Origin: Paragonimus westermani
Taxonomy: Eukaryota > Platyhelminthes > Trematoda > Plagiorchiida > Troglotrematidae
Reading direction: 5' to 3'
Assembly (NCBI GenBank): GCA_008508345.1
Contig: QNGE01003319.1
Span: forward strand, 1 to 64,000
DNA: 64,000 nt
The position numbers were made by a program, and so were the translations under genes. The notes beneath the pieces are model-generated. The model saw nothing but the letters and a program-made list of their open reading frames with translations. It did not search any database and was not told the DNA's origin. This document shows, piece by piece, positions 36,270-48,100 of the stretch. Within the stretch, counting starts at the first letter, position 1. Each line of letters opens with the position of its first letter.

Positions 36270-38684
36270 TGAGTTCCTTTTTTCTTAACCCTGACGACTA
36301 TTTAATCTTGCTTGTAGCCAGACTTGATACGTTGTCTTAGTATACGAGCCATCTTTGACGAAATTTGCCAATAAGCCGTGTTTTCATTTAGCGTCTTTGA
36401 TGTAAACACTGCTTTTTTGGCTGTTAGCAACGGTTGCGCACGTCTTCTGTCCACCTACTGCATACCTGCGGGTGCTATCACAGAACGGATTTAAATTGAT
36501 TAGATTGGTAAAAATAGTCAGAAACTTCAACGTATCTTATTTTCATCACTCCCGATAATTAGTCTTCCTGCGACACTATATGAGTGTGTATTTCAGACCC
36601 ACTGTTCTATCTTTTTTTTGACTCAGTTGGTTATTGACCATCTGTAATTCTCTTATCAATGATGCTGCGGTTAACCCCCTCCTCGAATTCGGTTTTCATC
36701 CGCGGTCGCACGAGATACACACTGACAGAAGAGTTTTCGTCCATCCGTCCTGTTAATAGATTAGCCTGGGTATCAGAAGTTTCTGTTTTTTTATCTTGGA
36801 GTCTCCACATTTGGTTTTTCTCTTTAGGAAAACCCCGTTCGTTGGTGGTGCATGGGTGAAGTGCCAAAGCAATGGCGATGGATTTCCAGTCAATAACGTT
36901 CTCGTAGGCAGCAAGCACACTATCGGATTTCCTGTGAATAGGGTTTGTATCTGGTACCACCGGACATTCACATGGCTGCAAATGCTGTACTGGACAGTAT
37001 ATTTGACGATATATCCCTTAATTCCTAGGCTTTTAACCAGAGGTACTCTGCATGACATTTTGGCACACGTTCTATGTCCCATAATCAAGCACGTGAGATT
37101 TATAGGCCTTAACGCACCCTGTGGATATAATGTGGCAATGACAACGTTTCACCTTACAGTGCGCTAATCCACATGAAAAGGAATTAAAATAGAGCCTGTA
37201 AGTTGTCAACAAAACGATACTTGGTTTATCAAACTGGTGAGATAACTATCAACTTGGTGACACTTCACACACACTAGCAATGTCTTGTTTTACACCGCTA
37301 AATACGCCGCCGAATGAATGGGAAGTATCTGTTGAAGACAAGACCTTTTCGGGATTCCCAGGAAACTTAAAAATTAGAGGTTGCTGAGAAAAAGATGTCG
37401 GAAGTTTGTTGGAACTTGTGGAGGTTAATAACAGATATTGCGATTGAGAGAATCAGAGAGTAATAATGGGAATGTAAACCCAGCCCCAACCTGGTAAGCA
37501 CACACTAGTCACATTACATCATACAGCGGAAAACAACCTTGATAGATCAGGGGTATTTTCACCCTACCATAGTGATCCTAATTATCAAGGTGTATGAATA
37601 CCCAGTTTGGTTCGCAGAATAAATACGTCTGGTTTGCGCACGAATTGATGAACTCATGATGTAGGAACAATGAACTATGGTGAGCTGTCCGATCGATGTA
37701 AGATGTCACGCATACAGCTTTCGCATACTCACTATCATGACGGAATATAGTCATGCCTAATCAATCCACTTACATATCTGGTGTTACCGAACTATGAACT
37801 TCTTGGTGATCTACCATTTTGGTTCCAGAGGAAGCTACGTTAGAGTAAAATATATCTAAAACGATTTAAAGTTGAGGTATCTCTCCTCATGTTTGGCTCC
37901 AAAAGTTGTTTGCCGTGTGGACACTTTGCAATTTTTATATGCGTCTGTCGCTTCTATTTAAGATGACGGCGCATCATGTCTTATCTATGAGTGTCTGCGA
38001 AAAAAACAGCATCACACTAGTGGTTAGTCTATCTTTCCGATACATTTGATTCTCAAGGGTACCGTGGATTGCAAATAGAGCAACTCCGATATCTTGAGCA
38101 CAGTGTTGCACGATATCTGATATCCCCTGGAAGTAGGTAGCATTCGGTTATCTGTACGCCTAAAGTGTGGTCAGTTATGCGTTACATTCCAAAATGTTGT
38201 GGGCAAAAGTCGGCTTGCTGAGATAGCTGATGATTGGACGAGACGAGGTGGCTTATTTGACTCTTTTTACTGAACTATTAGAGAGTCCGGCGGAAGCCAC
38301 TGTGAAGCACTGCTGCCTCTGGCTATACATGATTCCTGTTCTGTGGTCAGTTATGCTGTTTTTGACTTGTGGACATCAGGATGGATCCTAAATGAATGTC
38401 TGCTTTTAGTCTAGATAGCCTGTTGCAAAGTGGACGATTTCTCGATATTAGCTGGAGTACACAACACAATACAGAGTGATCAAAAAGGTTTAGATGACCA
38501 CTGAGTGTGTCCAACTGAAAAGTTTGTGAGCTCTAGCTTTTCACAATGTTCTGCAGTGAGTTTCCTGTCGTATAACTCCCAAGGCGCCAAATGTTGGGAA
38601 TCGTTCTGAAGAAGGTTTAATAGCGTATTTAAACATCATTTTCAGCTGGCGCCATTTTCAGTGCAACCTCTTTCGCAAGGAAGC

Positions 38685-39050
38685 GCTAGACCCGAGTTTC
38701 ACTCTTGTCGGAGCTCGTCAGTAGTGTTACAACCGGGACACTATGGTACCATGTCCATGCCTGCACTAGACAATCGTGTTAAACATTACTTGTAAGCGGA
38801 TGTGGTTGAGCGTTTGTGTGTGGTAACTCAGTCGTGTCTAATAGAAGACCAACGACTCAGTGTTTAACATTGTTTCCCCATAGGAACGTGACCGGAGATT
38901 TAATCACGGCCGTGGCAAAGATCTTTGTCACTAACGAACTCCAGCAAGAGTGAAACTCGGGTATAGTGCTTATTCTCGAAACGGGGCCTACTGAAAGGTC
39001 TATAGGAACGCGACCGCTGCGATCATTTGTGGATGTTTTTTAATTTTTTT
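38685..39050. repeat. foldback arrangement of dispersed repeat family
   Basis: The left part (about 38685-38750) reads cccgagtttcactcttgtcg then gagctcgtcagtagtg. The right part (about 38880-39050) reads cactaacgaactccagcaag then agtgaaactcgggtatagtg. They are inverted copies separated by about 150 bp. The right part continues with the same blocks as 11750-11940 (tcgaaacggggcctactg and gatcatttgtggatgttttt). No coding sequence is visible. Confidence 0.55.
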
Positions 39051-42000
39051 AGACCACAATCTTCTACCGCTCACCGCTAACAATTCCGTTGTTCCGCTGT
39101 CTGGATGGAAAGCACATCTGGTTCTCAGGGTTCGTGAATAGCCAACTTAGCTTCGGCCTGACGGCACTTCCGCAACCTTCGCCTCAGCCTATTTGCTGCA
39201 GGGACTAATCTAGCAACACTCAGTCTACTGGTTTCTAACGTAACCTGTTGGTCTGTTGCGCAAAGAGCCGTTGCTGTCAATTTGGTTATAATGATGATGG
39301 CTTGATCGGATGATTTTCCAGCGAGTCGTATATGTCCAGGTCAACATTTCAACACAAGCGTGGAGATCATCCTGTACAGGCTAATCATGAACTCAAATTG
39401 ATAATGCGTCATCGTCTTGTGGTTGAATCTTTCTCGTTCATAATGCAACAACTGCGTTAAGTTACATGCTTTTACTCGCACCTACTTCGATTTATCGTTC
39501 ACCCAAAGGTCTCCTGCTTAAAACTCAAAGTTACTTACTGTGAACTGAGCGGAAGGGCTGTAAGCAACGCTTATCAGAACCGCTTTGATTGTCAGACCTC
39601 CCAGGTCACAGCACAAACTTGAGGAAAATTGTTTACACTTATGTTAACGTGTTGCAAAGGGTTCTTTTCCGATGAAGGGCTATGGGTACGGCAAAATATG
39701 AATTGCTCCTTGTACTAGCGGATAAACTTCAGTAGATCTCGCCTGACTTAGAACATGCTAGTTATCAGCGTTATCTGAATCGCAAGCACACGAAGTGTCT
39801 GCGCAATGATCATTTGGACCAACGGTGTAGATTGTTGGAGTTGACATGTTTCTCAAGGAATGAACGACTGCCGTTTCCACTAATTCTTGGTTGAACTGTC
39901 CGTCGACAAAAAGTCAGTGAAATTACCAATCCATTCAGACACAGTCTGTCACAGCGACTTGCCTGATGGACTGAGTAATTTTAAGGATATGAACCGGCGC
40001 GTTCAGATGCGGAGATAGCTTGTTTAGTTACTCTATGTCCGAAGACATTTCGTCGGAAACTCACGCGGGTTTGAGCTTCAACTAAAATGTTCTAAAAATC
40101 CTGGTCTTTCTTCAGCTGTCTCCCTAAAGATTGCGGTGCCAGACTGTTGTCCAAACTGACCACACTCCTTCATTCTATATGAGGGTATTCTGGAAGTACC
40201 TCGTTTACTATCAACTTTACCTTCTGCAAAATTACCCGAACATCACTTGGCGGCCACAGAATTCATCCGAGCAAAATAAAGCCTACATTGGGTCATCCAT
40301 TAAAGAACCATCCCCAGTGTGCTTTGGTTCAGGCCAGCCGCGCTGTTCTTCCATATGTTCCACTCACCTGTCATGTCGGTGTTACTGAATGGCAGTGTGT
40401 GAACCATATTTCTCCCGCATGTCATGCTTACAACCATCATAACCGCAGATCAGGGAGCGTAGTAGTGCATTATTCTCAAGCATGATAGCCTCTTATGTCT
40501 TTTTATTGTTCAGTTAAATGGATCGTTAACTGCCTACACACTAGTTCTGGTCTGCCATTGTCATATTCAACGCCCCCGACGTAACGGAATTCGTTCTCTA
40601 TCACAGACGCATTAGTCTTTTAGAACATGTTTCTACATTGTGACTTTTTGCAACGTCTGTTATTTGTTCTCCGTAGTCTTTAGATTCTCTTAACTGACTT
40701 GTTCTGGGCAGCCAGTTCGTCAATGTTATCTGATTATCGGTCCCAGTAGGCTCACCGTTCGCATATCAGTCATCTGTTGAGTAGGCCTATCGTGCAGTTC
40801 TGTTGCCGTGATAGCTTCAGTGAACACTGATCGCAGCATGATCTGTAATCCCGAACCTATGGCGGGTTTTACTATTACTGGTAGTGAATACATTCTTTGC
40901 CACTTACGTGATCGGAGTTGGGTGTCGCGTACGGGCTGTAGGTTACGGTTGAACTGAATTTACGTTTGGGAGCCATTAGAACGTTGTGTTTTGGACAGCA
41001 CAAAGACATTAAGTTGCACACGGATTTTTGAAAGTGGAAACTTAATGACAACCAACATAAATGACCAGTTTTTCTTTCGAATTCATTCATCTCTGGACTG
41101 ACGTTTCACAATCGTTGACGGTTTTTAAATTGTGTAGTTAAAAAGTGAAAACGACTGCACAGCAGAGATGTAGGACCAAAATGTCCAGGAATCAATGCTC
41201 TGTTGGGTTATGACGTATTGTAAGCGAAGTGATGGTTGAGGAGCTAGTTGATTCAAGTTGACCGATTGAGGCTCATTTTGTGGAACTATAATGGTGGGAA
41301 GCTCGCAGTCCAAATGGCAAGGACTCAAGTACTGAGGAAGGACCTCTCGCATACCGGTGTTCAAAGCAGAGTTTCATACATGTACGAAGAGTGATGTGGC
41401 TTACAGAAACCGTTCTGTTGAATGGGAAGTACGTTTTCTTGCTAGGTTCCTCGTCCTAATTTGTCAGGATACAGATTGAGTATTCCCTTAGAACTTACGA
41501 TAGCTGATGCTAACTGATGATGCGTGTGTGATGATTACGTACCGTACAAGGTCCTATTGGCAATCCATGATGCTCATGCGCCATTATTTTCTTACTCACC
41601 TTCATTTCTCTACCTAAACGTGACTGTATATTTCGACGTTATGCTCCATTTTCTATCTTGGTGAAAGTGGATGCCGTGTGGAACGGATGAAGGACACTTG
41701 TGGATCCCGTATCTTTTCTGAAATGTTCTATGTTCAAACTGAATGAGGCCTCCTTTTTCAATATGTCGACCTGTATACCTTTTTTGAAGTGCTGTTGCCA
41801 GACATTGTGAATAGTTTCCGATTTCGGTGTGCTATATTGTCCAACTCATATCGGCAACCACGTACCGTTAACTCTTTTCGATACGTCACGTTTTGTTTAC
41901 GAGGATTATGTGACTGTGGTCTATATCTCTCCATGAAGCCGCGTTTCACTGACAGCCGTACTTGTTCAATCAAATTAGAACCGGATGCTGGACAGTGACG

Positions 42001-42231
42001 ATCAATCCCGCTGTATGTGCAGTGTGGTGCGCGCTTTAGACGAGATTGTCTATCATTACCTAGTCACCTACTTAGCATCAATGAACATAATAGCTCATCA
42101 TTTAACATATTTTCAGTTATCTCTTCTTCCAGTGTTGTATTGGACAAAATCACCTTTTCCTCGATTTAGAGGTCATTCCATTCCATTTCTCTTCCGTGCT
42201 AATCATTTCACCTTTAAACGCCTAACTATAT

Positions 42232-42570
42232 TCATCATCACATCATCATCATAGACAACAATACATCAGTGGTTCACACCAACGCTTAACTGCCACACAA
42301 TCATGAAGAAAAAGCAAACCCTATATATACATATATACAGGAGAGAGGGAAAAAAGAAGNCTCTGTGGTTTTCACAAGGGCCCCTGATACTTTTCTTGAA
42401 TATAGAAACTATTATCGAGTGACCTCAACTCGAGGGGATAATTTCCGTCGTCCACACGAGTTGAAATAAATGTATGAAAGCTTCTATCAACGCCTCTCCC
42501 TCTTCTTTGAAAAGTGCCGGCACCAGGTCATCTAGTTCAACTGTTCATCTTATAACCCACAAGATGGCTC
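42232..42570 (-). mobile_element. RTE-like LINE copy with one-base assembly gap
   Basis: From 42232 is the LINE 3' tail: a cat-repeat, gacaacaatacatcagtggt, and the 3' UTR gaagaaaaagcaaaccc with a TA-rich run. A single N stands at 42360. Just after it, ctctgtggttttcac onward (42361-42570) matches 45565-45760 of the large copy, which lies upstream of the reverse transcriptase core. The reverse transcriptase expected between these parts is missing. Either the copy is internally deleted or the N marks a collapsed gap. Confidence 0.7.
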
Positions 42571-45033
42571 CGTCAATTGTAGTGATTGTGGAACAGTCGA
42601 AGAGTCTTGTACTTCTACGGGCCCGTGTGAATTCTCTGCGATTCGCTCAATTGCTTCAGCTTAATCAGAGACAGAGGAGTTTAAGTCATTAGCGTTTAGG
42701 ACTAACCGCTGAATGCTGTGAACTTATGACACTGGTAACGATCAAAACAAATTATCTTCAAATTGACTAAATTCGAACAAGTCCGGTAACTTTTCCTTTC
42801 CGCATCACAAGGCTTTCTGCCAGGTTTAGTTGAATTCACTTTACTATCATCTCTTTTTTTAGGCTGTTGATGAATTGCTGTCGTTTAGGAACATACACCG
42901 GATTGTCAGTGAGTCTTTCGTTTTTTGTCTTGGCATGTTTCGTGTGAACATTCAATATTGTCATACATATCCAATTGAGTTATTACATACGCCGTGTTTT
43001 CACTCTACTGTCAATTGATTTGATTTTAAGTTCCATCGGCGTTACAGTATGTTTTAATTTCACCATTTGCCCTCCCAACAGGCTTAAAATGGTAGCATTT
43101 TTCATCTCTGATTACGAATGTCCACTTGCATGCTGAACAACTTCCCAACCTCACCGACGTATCCCTGTTTACGCCACTAAATCTGCCGTAAGCAGTGTAC
43201 GTAATATGATTGACAGTAACAACGGGGCTTATATTTAGGATTGTCTACCATACGTTGTTTCATCGTTAGAACTGAACAGCCTAGAACTGCGAAAAGCATT
43301 GTTGTTTATCAAAAAAATGGATTAAGCTAGCCAGCATTTTTAAAAGAGAGCTTTTTATTCTTATGTACAACTCCGTTATTTATGGGAATCTTGACGGTGA
43401 TAATTGACAGTTTTATGAGTAGCCGCTATCTTTATATTAGTACACCTTTTCCTGGTTGCATAACACATGTGCATCCATATTATTCGGTTGTGTATTCCTG
43501 TCGTTAATCTTCATGCAGTTCTCGATCGATTTCGTGCATATATACCGACGTGCCCCAATGGTCTACAGCAGCATATGAAATTCCACCATATTGCAAGTGT
43601 TATACTATTACTCATTATCGTCAGCTTCGTTATCTCATTCACCAAGAACGCTCTATATGCATGTGCGTGAGAACCCTATCAATTTGAACCGTGGGGCGTG
43701 GCATCCTTTTACGAGGTAATTAGTTCTTCACTATCCAGGCTTCGATGTCACGAGATATCCTGTTCTCCACATCAAACTAGCTGACCTAGTCAACAACTTG
43801 AGCGGTCTCCTTGGCGAACCATGAGATTGATTTCAGTTCACACCCTGTGTTGCTGTCAACTATTACCTGGCGTTGTTATTAAGTCAAGCCTATTTGTCAA
43901 AGATGGTTGGTCTATCCACATTTACATATCACTTCATCCTATTAACTACGTCATGCCCTTCTTGCTTCTAAATAGTTTTTGTCTTTACGCTGATGACTCA
44001 TATCAGCGTGACACAGTTGTACCGTACTACAGGTGTACTGTACGACGGTTCACCTTTAAGCAAATGCTCGCCAGTAGCCGTGTAATTAGAACCCCTGAGA
44101 AAGCTATCAGAACTGCACGTTACTGCGTGCAGCAGCCTTGCTTCCGAGTCGCTCTAAATATTTCGGCAAATTTATCAAAATTCAATTACTAACAACGAGC
44201 TAATCCATTTCCCTGTTACTTTGTTTACGTGGAGAAACCGATGCCTCATTCAGGTCAAGCGAAGCCTTCAGGTCCTCTTCTCAGCGGTTTTTGAAAAATT
44301 GTGGAGAGCAGCAAGATATACGCTAAGTCCAATCAGTTCGTGTGTATATTTCAAGTTCCCGCGTTTAAATGTCACAATGCTGTTTTCCCCAGAAACATTT
44401 ATCTGGTTTGGATCCGTACCAACTGGGCACAAATAGCTGTCCTTTTTTGCCATATAACTGGGAATAGGACGAATTTCTTTCAGAACGCTATGCATTTTCA
44501 GTACAATTTACAAACCATGCCAACGAGATTGATTTATGTTAGCGATGTTACAGGTAAAACTTTGAATATGAGCTCATCGTCAGTAATAGAGCACGACAAT
44601 AGAGAGGTTAACGTTGCCAGTTGGTAGCAGTAATGAGTAGCGACAGGGTTGCTCGAAGATAAATATGGACGTTCAGGATCTCATAAGAAAACAGACAAAA
44701 TGGCTGAATGGTTGATTCTGTGTTAAGCACAGAATTATCTTGATCACTCACAGACATCATTTTTATGCCAATAAATTCCCCAATACTCGTGTATTCTTTT
44801 GGTCGCCAAAGTACACTTCAGCTACACAGCTAGCAGACCAATGGATTATTTGGTCTTTCAAACGCAAATACTCGAAACTACCGTTAGAATTTATTATGTT
44901 GGGAAGTAAAACAAAAACCTGATCGAAAAACTGTACAGAACGCTAAGTTCTCAGTAATGCGCTTCGCCGAGTATTCTTTGCAAAAGTGCACCTCAACGTT
45001 ATCGTCTGTGTCGATGTCGGTTTCCTTTAACAG

Positions 45034-45157
45034 GTATTAGTGGAACTCTGGGAAGAACTACCACGTTATTCACTCGATGATTTTCCTCTTTGTGTTACCG
45101 CTGACGATTGGCTATCATCTCAGCTAATGTCTCTAGACACCGACTCTGAGTCACGAG
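45034..45157 (+). CDS. EFR3: EFR3 exon 9 in window (tentative)
   Basis: Exon 8 ends in phase 0 and exon 10 starts needing two bases, so a phase 0-to-1 exon must lie between them. This segment fits: acceptor tttcctttaacag, open frame VLVELWEELPRYSLDDFPLC then VTADDWLSSQLMSLDTDSES, and a phase-1 end at CGA G before gtccgc. Joining makes an Ala codon and SESRADTNDVRKK. The donor is weak. If unused, the frame reads on to a TGA at 45181-45183, giving an alternative last exon. Similarity to human EFR3 in this variable region is slight. The RTE-like LINE begins about 100 bp downstream. Confidence 0.58.
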
Positions 45158-48100
45158 GTCCGCAGCCAGAGAGACAGACCTGACCTACAATAGCCAACTC
45201 CTCGGGGAACGATTTCATTTCTGTGCGCCAGGTCGTCCTCTCTCCTGAACTATTCGACTAAGGCACTGACAGTATTTTCACATACTTGGTCAGCACGCTG
45301 CTTCGTTTAAGCGACTCCAAACGTGCAGATCGATTCACCGAATCAAACGCGCACCTTTGTAGTCTAGAAATACTGCCGTTGTTATCTGGCAGTACGGGTG
45401 AAGCTGTCTCAGAATTTGGCGAAGAACGAAGATTTGTTCGATACATCCTCGCTCAGGGTGGAACCCTGTCTATTCTCCCCTAATATTTGCTTCTCGAACT
45501 GCATTGAGTCGATGAAGTATAATGCATGCCAGAACTCTAATAATGACCGGGGTCTGCTGATTTCTCTGTGGTTTTCGCAAGAGCCCCAGACTCATTTCTT
45601 GGATGTGGGAACTATTATCATGTGACCCGAGCACGAAGGGATGGACTCCCCCGTCAACACAAGTTGAAACAACTGGGTCAACACCTTTACTGACACCCCC
45701 TTCCCACCTTCTTTGAAAAGCATTTGCACGAGACCATTTGGGCCAGTAGCCATAATACGTTTGGGAACCGAAATACAATGGCGGACCTCGATCTCAGTGA
45801 GGGGTGCTTAATCTACCGACCAGAGGGCTACACCACAAGTAGCGTAGTAGAAGTAAGAGGCCAGCTAAATAGACTCTCAGATTGTTCCGTCCACCATTGT
45901 AACCTTCTGGACTCATTGTGGCTGAGTGTGCCATCTGTCTTGCTGATAGCTTCACTGACAGACAGTTGCCTTGAACCAGTAGCACGGATAAGCTTGAAGA
46001 GTCTGCCGATGTTCCCTGGAGCAAAGGGAGTTTCCACTTCCTTAACTATGCCTTACGGTCAGCGTTTATGCTACGTCTCAGTTTTCTACGGATACCTCTC
46101 CTAAACTTTTTATGTGAACTGCTAGAAGGAAGATCGGGCCTGACTTCTAATACCTCTAGGGATTTCCCCGAAATCTAATATCTGTTCAACCCACGAACCC
46201 CTGTGCCGCATGCTATAGTAGCTGCTTCATAAATGACTTGCGCGATTTGGGTCCAGCAGCTGTTGGGATCTTCAAGATGAGAAGTGTTAAATTTGCTCTC
46301 TAAGCTGATTTGGTACTTATGCTTTAATGACGATACAGCCAGTTTCTCAACAGCCAGCTGTTGTCGTTGTTGGGGTCGTTGCCATGCAAAAGTGAGAGCG
46401 AAACGACAACGTGCCAACGCGTGATCTGAACCCAAGTATGTGCTTTGATAAGAACTACAGTCCTGAATGGAAACCCGCCACTCATAACCAACAGATATGT
46501 GGTGTGTCTGAGACCAGGCCTGATTCGGAGAAGGCGGGTGCTAAGTATAGCAATGACGCGTACGATGATGCCTAAAACTAGTGGTGGCTAAAAATAGCTT
46601 GTGTTCAGCACGCAGCCGCCACATCCGCCCGCCGTTATTCGGACGGTGTGTTGCTATCCCAAAACTGCTACCTAAACAAGACCCGGCCTGACCAAGGCGG
46701 CCGACCTGGGCTTTCATATTTCCGGTTAGAACGACCATATCAGAAACACGTATCGACCGAAGGAGAGCGGCCAGGTCCAAGTAGAACGCGTCCTTGACGC
46801 CGACGCCAATACAATCCGTAGGCGCGTAGGCAGACACAACGAAAAGATTTCCGAAAGTTTTGCGTCTAGAGCTAGTCTCGACTGAACCTGCTCAGCGGAT
46901 GGCACAGTCTATTTCTAATAGGGATCCAATTTGTCAATGCGGCCGCGGCCAACGTGTTGAGGATTACACCTACTCCAGCTTGACCGGTAGTGACGGCCGT
47001 GGAGTCACGCGAAGTTTGTAACCAGTGCCGGATAGACAGTGCGAGCGCTGCTGGTTCCATACGTTAACTACTCTCCTGGATTTTAGCCTCCGAAATGCTG
47101 CAGTCATCGACATGCAACGAGTCTGAAGTTCGTGCGAGAGCGGCCTGTTGACCTATTCGTTTTAGAGTTCGAACATCGAGGGCACTTATATTAATTCGCA
47201 TCCTAGGTCTAGACAATGCACGAGGGGTGCCTGAGGGCGACTGAGAGATGCGACTTATCAACACGGTGTTACTATGATTGGCCGTATATATTATGGGAGT
47301 TACAAAGTAACCACCATAAATGGGGCTCGGGAGGGCCCTGAGAGCTAAATTTGATAGGACAGTGAAGGAGAGGTCAGCAGTAGCTGTATGCGTCGAATAG
47401 TGTGACCCGGTTCATATTGTGAGACGGCCGATACAGTACTTAATGAGGAGTGTAGTGAGTAATCATGGTTGTGTGTGGCCTGAGATACTGTGAGGACGCC
47501 CAGACCTAGTATGCATTACATGGCATCGGGTGGTTGGCAGTGTACTGGAACTGGTATTTGTTTCGGGAAAAGATACCAACCTTCTTTCAAACCCCAACCT
47601 GGAGGAACATGTTACTGTGGTTTGTCAGACTTCTTCCGTTTCCTACTATCCGGATTACCACTGTAGCTTCCCGGAGACTGTCAGGATAATAATGTACTGT
47701 AAACCATCAAAAATTAGGCTTCGTATCGGCTGACCTTAGCTTGCAGTTTATTCTGATAATTGTGCACCATATAATGACGAGGTTTGACACTTTGAGGTAG
47801 ACAGTACTCATGTGCATGCTATTCGAATGAGGTAGGTAGAAAGATAAAAGAACTGATTAATGTAGCACCGCTCAGTATTTACTGTCGTGCAACGGTTTGA
47901 CCACACCTGATTTGTCTTATGAGCCATACAATGGTTATTCAAACAGACTATCTTCTATCTTACTGAACGAGATTATATCCCGTTTTTCAGCCGATAACCT
48001 GGTTGAGAAGACAATATGGGGAAGCATGTTATATTTTGAAGTATACCGCTCAGCTACTTCAGTGTTTTAAGGAATTAATCACACGCACTTTGCCTCTTCC

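Larger units (their letters stand above)
32354..45033 (+). other. EFR3 intron (32354-45033)
   Basis: This is the largest intron (12.7 kb), gtgagt to ttcctttaacag. It holds a long palindrome (32.8-33.0 kb), a direct repeat pair (35.0 and 35.7 kb), a DDE transposase fragment (36.0-36.3 kb), a foldback repeat (38.7-39.05 kb) and a gapped LINE copy (42.23-42.57 kb). Small exons encoding a poorly conserved linker could be hidden here if they preserve frame. I found none. In 39.1-42.2 and 42.6-45.0 kb I see nothing recognisable. Confidence 0.65.

Noticed and set aside
36631..37167. Open frames on both strands at 36.6-37.2 kb, considered as an extra EFR3 exon or transposase N terminus
   Set aside because: No EFR3 similarity in any + frame, and no helix-turn-helix or DDE motif on the minus strand.
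42240..42255. Short cat/tga microsatellites (42.24, 52.33, 25.70 kb) as independent simple repeats or CRISPR-like arrays
   Set aside because: Each is the terminal run of a LINE 3' tail; there are no regularly spaced repeats with unique spacers anywhere.
43821..44627. Two + strand open frames of 123 and 108 residues
   Set aside because: No family resemblance; hydrophobic, Cys-rich composition typical of translated AT-rich intron; no fit with EFR3 phase.
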